Assembly (NCBI GenBank): GCA_963818505.1
Contig: CAWFSJ010000001.1
Coordinates: 372,001-436,000, forward strand
Origin: JADKAV01 sp963818505
GTDB taxonomy: Bacteria; Actinomycetota; Actinomycetes; S36-B12; UBA10799
DNA length: 64,000 nt
Reading direction: 5' to 3'
Below are positions 61,986 through 64,000 of this stretch, piece after piece. The notes under the pieces are model-generated. The model was not told the DNA's origin. It saw only the letters and a list, made by a program, of their open reading frames with translations, and did not search any database. Made by a program: the position numbers and the translations under genes. Position 1 is the stretch's first letter. The number at the start of each line of letters is the position of its first letter.

Positions 61986-62900
61986 CGGATTGAGCGGATG
62001 CTCGGCCCCACGGGGGATGTCGTCCCACGCACGGGGGTCCTCCAAGGGCTCGATGTGGATGCTGACCACGGCTCCGGGAAGTCGCTCCCCGATCTCGTCC
62101 TCTACCTGCTGGGCAAGGTCGTGGGCTTCGCGCACACTGCTTGCGCCGGGCACCAACATGTGAAGGGAAACGAAGCGCTGGCGTCCGGCCGCGCGGCTCT
62201 GCAAAGCGTGGAAATGGACCTCGTCGGATTCGTGGGACTCCAGAACCGCTACCACCTCGTCGATATCGGCATCCGAGAGTCGCTCGTCCAGCAGTCCCGA
62301 CACCGACTCGCGCAGCAGCCCCCAGCCGGTCCACAGGATGTTGGCGCCGACCAGCAACGCGATGATCGGGTCGAGGCGCTCCAACCCCGTGAGCGCCACC
62401 GCACCGACACCTACGACGACCCCGGCTGAGGTCCAGACGTCGGTCAACAGGTGCTTGCCATCAGCGATCAGGACCAGTGATCGATGCTTGCGGCCCACCC
62501 GAAGCAGAATGAACGCCACGGCACCGTTGAGGCCCGAGGCGAGCACCGAGATGAGCAGACCGATTCCGACTTGTTCCAGCGGCTCGGGCGACAGCAAACG
62601 ATTGATGGCGGTGGCGATGATCGCCGCTGAGGCGGCCAGGATGAGGAAACCCTCCACCATGGCCGATAGGTACTCGGCCTTGCCATGACCGAAGTGGTGC
62701 TCGGCATCGGCCGGTCGGTTGGCTGCCCGCAAAGCGAACACGGCGACGAGTGCGGCCCCGATGTTGACCGTCGACTCAAGGGCATCTGATAGTAGACCCA
62801 CGGATCCGGTGAGTTGCCACGCCCAGGTCTTGAGCCCCAGCACGACGATCCCGGTGACCACCGAAAGCCACGCGAAACGCTCGAGGTACCTACCGGTCAT
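61947..62900 (-). CDS. Cation diffusion facilitator metal transporter
   Basis: 317 residues from ATG 62900, which overlaps the stop of the Nudix gene (ATGA). Six membrane helices; metal site Asp/Asn in LLSDALESTVN and the HxxxD pair in ADGKHLLTDVWTSAGVVVG. A cytosolic C-terminal domain (DEVVAVLESHESDEVHFHAL, RFVSLHMLVPG, SIHIEPLED) with His residues completes the Zn/Fe-efflux-type CDF. Exports divalent cations against protons. Confidence 0.93.
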   Translation of the reverse strand: MTGRYLERFAWLSVVTGIVVLGLKTWAWQLTGSVGLLSDALESTVNIGAALVAVFALRAANRPADAEHHFGHGKAEYLSAMVEGFLILAASAAIIATAINRLLSPEPLEQVGIGLLISVLASGLNGAVAFILLRVGRKHRSLVLIADGKHLLTDVWTSAGVVVGVGAVALTGLERLDPIIALLVGANILWTGWGLLRESVSGLLDERLSDADIDEVVAVLESHESDEVHFHALQSRAAGRQRFVSLHMLVPGASSVREAHDLAQQVEDEIGERLPGAVVSIHIEPLEDPRAWDDIPRGAEHPLNPSKTRFGDGPVPG

Positions 62901-63709
62901 AGACTCATCCACCGCCGAAGTTCGGACACGGGGACGGATCTGTCGACTCTGGCGCGCAGTCCCCGGTCGCTGGTCACAACAAGAGCGTTCTCCAGACTAC
63001 GCGCACGCTCGGCAATGGTGTCGTCACCGGCACCCGTTGCCCGGACGATTCGGACCAGCGAATCGGGTCCAGTGTCGGCCACGGCAACCGCTTGCCCCTC
63101 CACCACCAGTTCAAGGTGCGCGATCAGCGTGGGCTTGTCATCGACAACCACCGGGCGTCCGGCGATCGCCGCGACCTGAGCACCCAGGCGCTGCGTCGCG
63201 CCCACCCGGTCGTGCCACCACCCGTCCGGGGTACTGCCCACCACATTCGCCGAGTCGATAACCAGACTCACCCAGGGCAGGAGCAACTCTGGCAGCGACG
63301 CTTCGAAACCGGGATGCAGCCGAATGAGGCCGAGGTCGTCGACATCCACCCAGCGCAACTCAACGCTCTCAGCGTGCGCGGTGACAGGTGGGCGCTGCTG
63401 TGCTGTGGCGATCACTGTGTCGTAATGCCAGTCGGGGTGGGCCATGCGATGTACGCCTGAGATCCTGAGCAGAGCCGGGTCGACTGCGGCCTCCTCTGCG
63501 GCTTCCCGCAGCGCCGCTGCAGTCACCGACTCATGGGAGTCCTTGGCCCCACCGGGGATCGCCCAACTCCCGCCTTGATGGGCCCAATCAGGCCGCAGCT
63601 GCATGAGTACCGCATCACCGACTCGAAGGAACAGCCCCGCCGCTCCGTACTTGCCCCAATGGCGGTTCCCGCACGCACAGCGCACCCAGCCATTGCCGTC
63701 GTGCTCCAC
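62897..63709 (-). CDS. Nudix hydrolase fused to a PIN/NYN-like nuclease domain
   Basis: 270 residues from GTG 63709. The N-terminal Nudix domain has the box GGAKDSHESVTAAALREAAE EAAV (GX5EX7REUXEEXGU fits) preceded by a short CACGNRHWG stretch. The C-terminal half (about 145-265) matches a PIN/NYN-like fold: VSLVIDSANVVGSTPDGWWH, RIVRATGAGDDTIAERARSL and ALVVTSDRGLRARV, with conserved acidic residues. Fusion of nucleotide hydrolase and RNase-like domains is seen in actinobacteria. Starts 3 bp after the stop of the upstream gene. Confidence 0.85.
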   Translation of the reverse strand: MEHDGNGWVRCACGNRHWGKYGAAGLFLRVGDAVLMQLRPDWAHQGGSWAIPGGAKDSHESVTAAALREAAEEAAVDPALLRISGVHRMAHPDWHYDTVIATAQQRPPVTAHAESVELRWVDVDDLGLIRLHPGFEASLPELLLPWVSLVIDSANVVGSTPDGWWHDRVGATQRLGAQVAAIAGRPVVVDDKPTLIAHLELVVEGQAVAVADTGPDSLVRIVRATGAGDDTIAERARSLENALVVTSDRGLRARVDRSVPVSELRRWMSL

Positions 63710-63712
63710 CGG

Positions 63713-64000
63713 TCAGCGCAGACCGGCACGACATGCCGGCAGGACGGACTCCAACGTGTCAGCGGCCTTCGTGGCACCTGTCTCGATGTCGGGGCCTGAA
63801 TGGATCTGCGCCAGTGCCTTGATCCCTGCCGCAGAGCACGTCTGAGCGTTGGACAGCTGGAAGCGGATGGCAGCCGCGCGTGCTCGCGCCTTTCGGGCCG
63901 CCGAGTCGGCTTGGCGTGCCGCCTTCTCAGCCACGCGCTGGGACGTCACCTGCCGAGCGACGTTGGCCTCAGATGCAGACAATTGCTTCTTGGTCAGGTT
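63713..64000 (-). CDS. Ala-rich hypothetical protein (N-terminus beyond window)
   Basis: The frame is open through the right edge; 95 residues are visible. Sequence is dominated by Ala, Arg, Gln and Lys in heptad-like order (VAEKAARQADSAARKARARA, AAIRFQLSNAQTCSAAGIKAL), suggesting a coiled coil, and includes two Cys (TCSA and PACRAGLR). No family recognised. It immediately precedes the Nudix/PIN gene. Confidence 0.65.
   Translation of the reverse strand, partial: NLTKKQLSASEANVARQVTSQRVAEKAARQADSAARKARARAAAIRFQLSNAQTCSAAGIKALAQIHSGPDIETGATKAADTLESVLPACRAGLR

Overview
The window looks like a chromosome segment of a high-G+C actinomycete (Actinomycetota) of uncertain genus. The evidence is the strong G/C third-position bias, families largely confined to this phylum (DUF3000, CGNR zinc finger, DUF4349, HemQ, TgpA/DUF58/MoxR), and at least twelve genes whose start codon lies 6-8 nt after a TAnnnT hexamer, which is the actinobacterial leaderless-transcript pattern. 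From memory, the order hemQ-hemY-hemE, DUF3000, WhiI-like regulator, ribonuclease D, thiolase, FadB-type enzyme, dxs, acnA matches the Streptomyces chromosome around whiI, so this is mostly vertically inherited core. I see no tRNA, rRNA, phage, IS or CRISPR.

Layout. 1-1169: 3'-truncated secreted SGNH hydrolase. 1402-9087: two NarL-type histidine kinase/response regulator pairs with small membrane and secreted proteins; two long perfect palindromes lie here. 9280-13211: small secreted proteins, a HTH protein, an ECF sigma factor with a DUF4349 membrane partner, and two families of nested hairpin repeats. 13243-16154: a decayed nicotinamidase gene, an EamA exporter divergent from a CGNR regulator, and a GNAT protein. 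16255-16568: a tandem array of three hairpin repeats. 16645-20989: MoxR-DUF58-TgpA operon. 21033-24700: MsrB and the hemE-hemY-hemQ operon. 24719-25130: decayed EamA gene.

25187-39718: DUF3000, WhiI-like regulator, RNase D, the two-gene beta-oxidation operon, a PAS-GGDEF-EAL protein, dxs, acnA and an RNA methyltransferase. 39722-43106: KimA-like potassium transporter divergent from two TrkA/KTN proteins. 43131-47214: GH3 lipoprotein, a frame-interrupted clavaminate-synthase-like dioxygenase and a uridine phosphorylase. 47226-50573: FIST sensor and hybrid histidine kinase. 50647-52626: four coupled or adjacent small and secreted genes. 52706-57223: ROK kinase, then bfd-bfr-zwf under a probable IdeR/DtxR box, a GNAT protein and a YpdA-like flavoprotein. 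57350-57466: an orphan 38-residue peptide gene. 57470-59124: KhtTU-like K+/H+ antiporter pair. 59301-64000: secreted lytic-transglycosylase-like protein, other small proteins, an APH-like kinase, a CDF metal transporter, a Nudix-PIN/NYN fusion and an N-truncated Ala-rich protein.

The genes are mostly housekeeping: heme and isoprenoid synthesis, TCA cycle, beta-oxidation, potassium homeostasis, iron storage and redox repair. The accessory signal is in the non-coding structure (two hairpin families, several long palindromes), the decaying genes, and two very short ORFs. All functional calls are by reading motifs; no database search was run.
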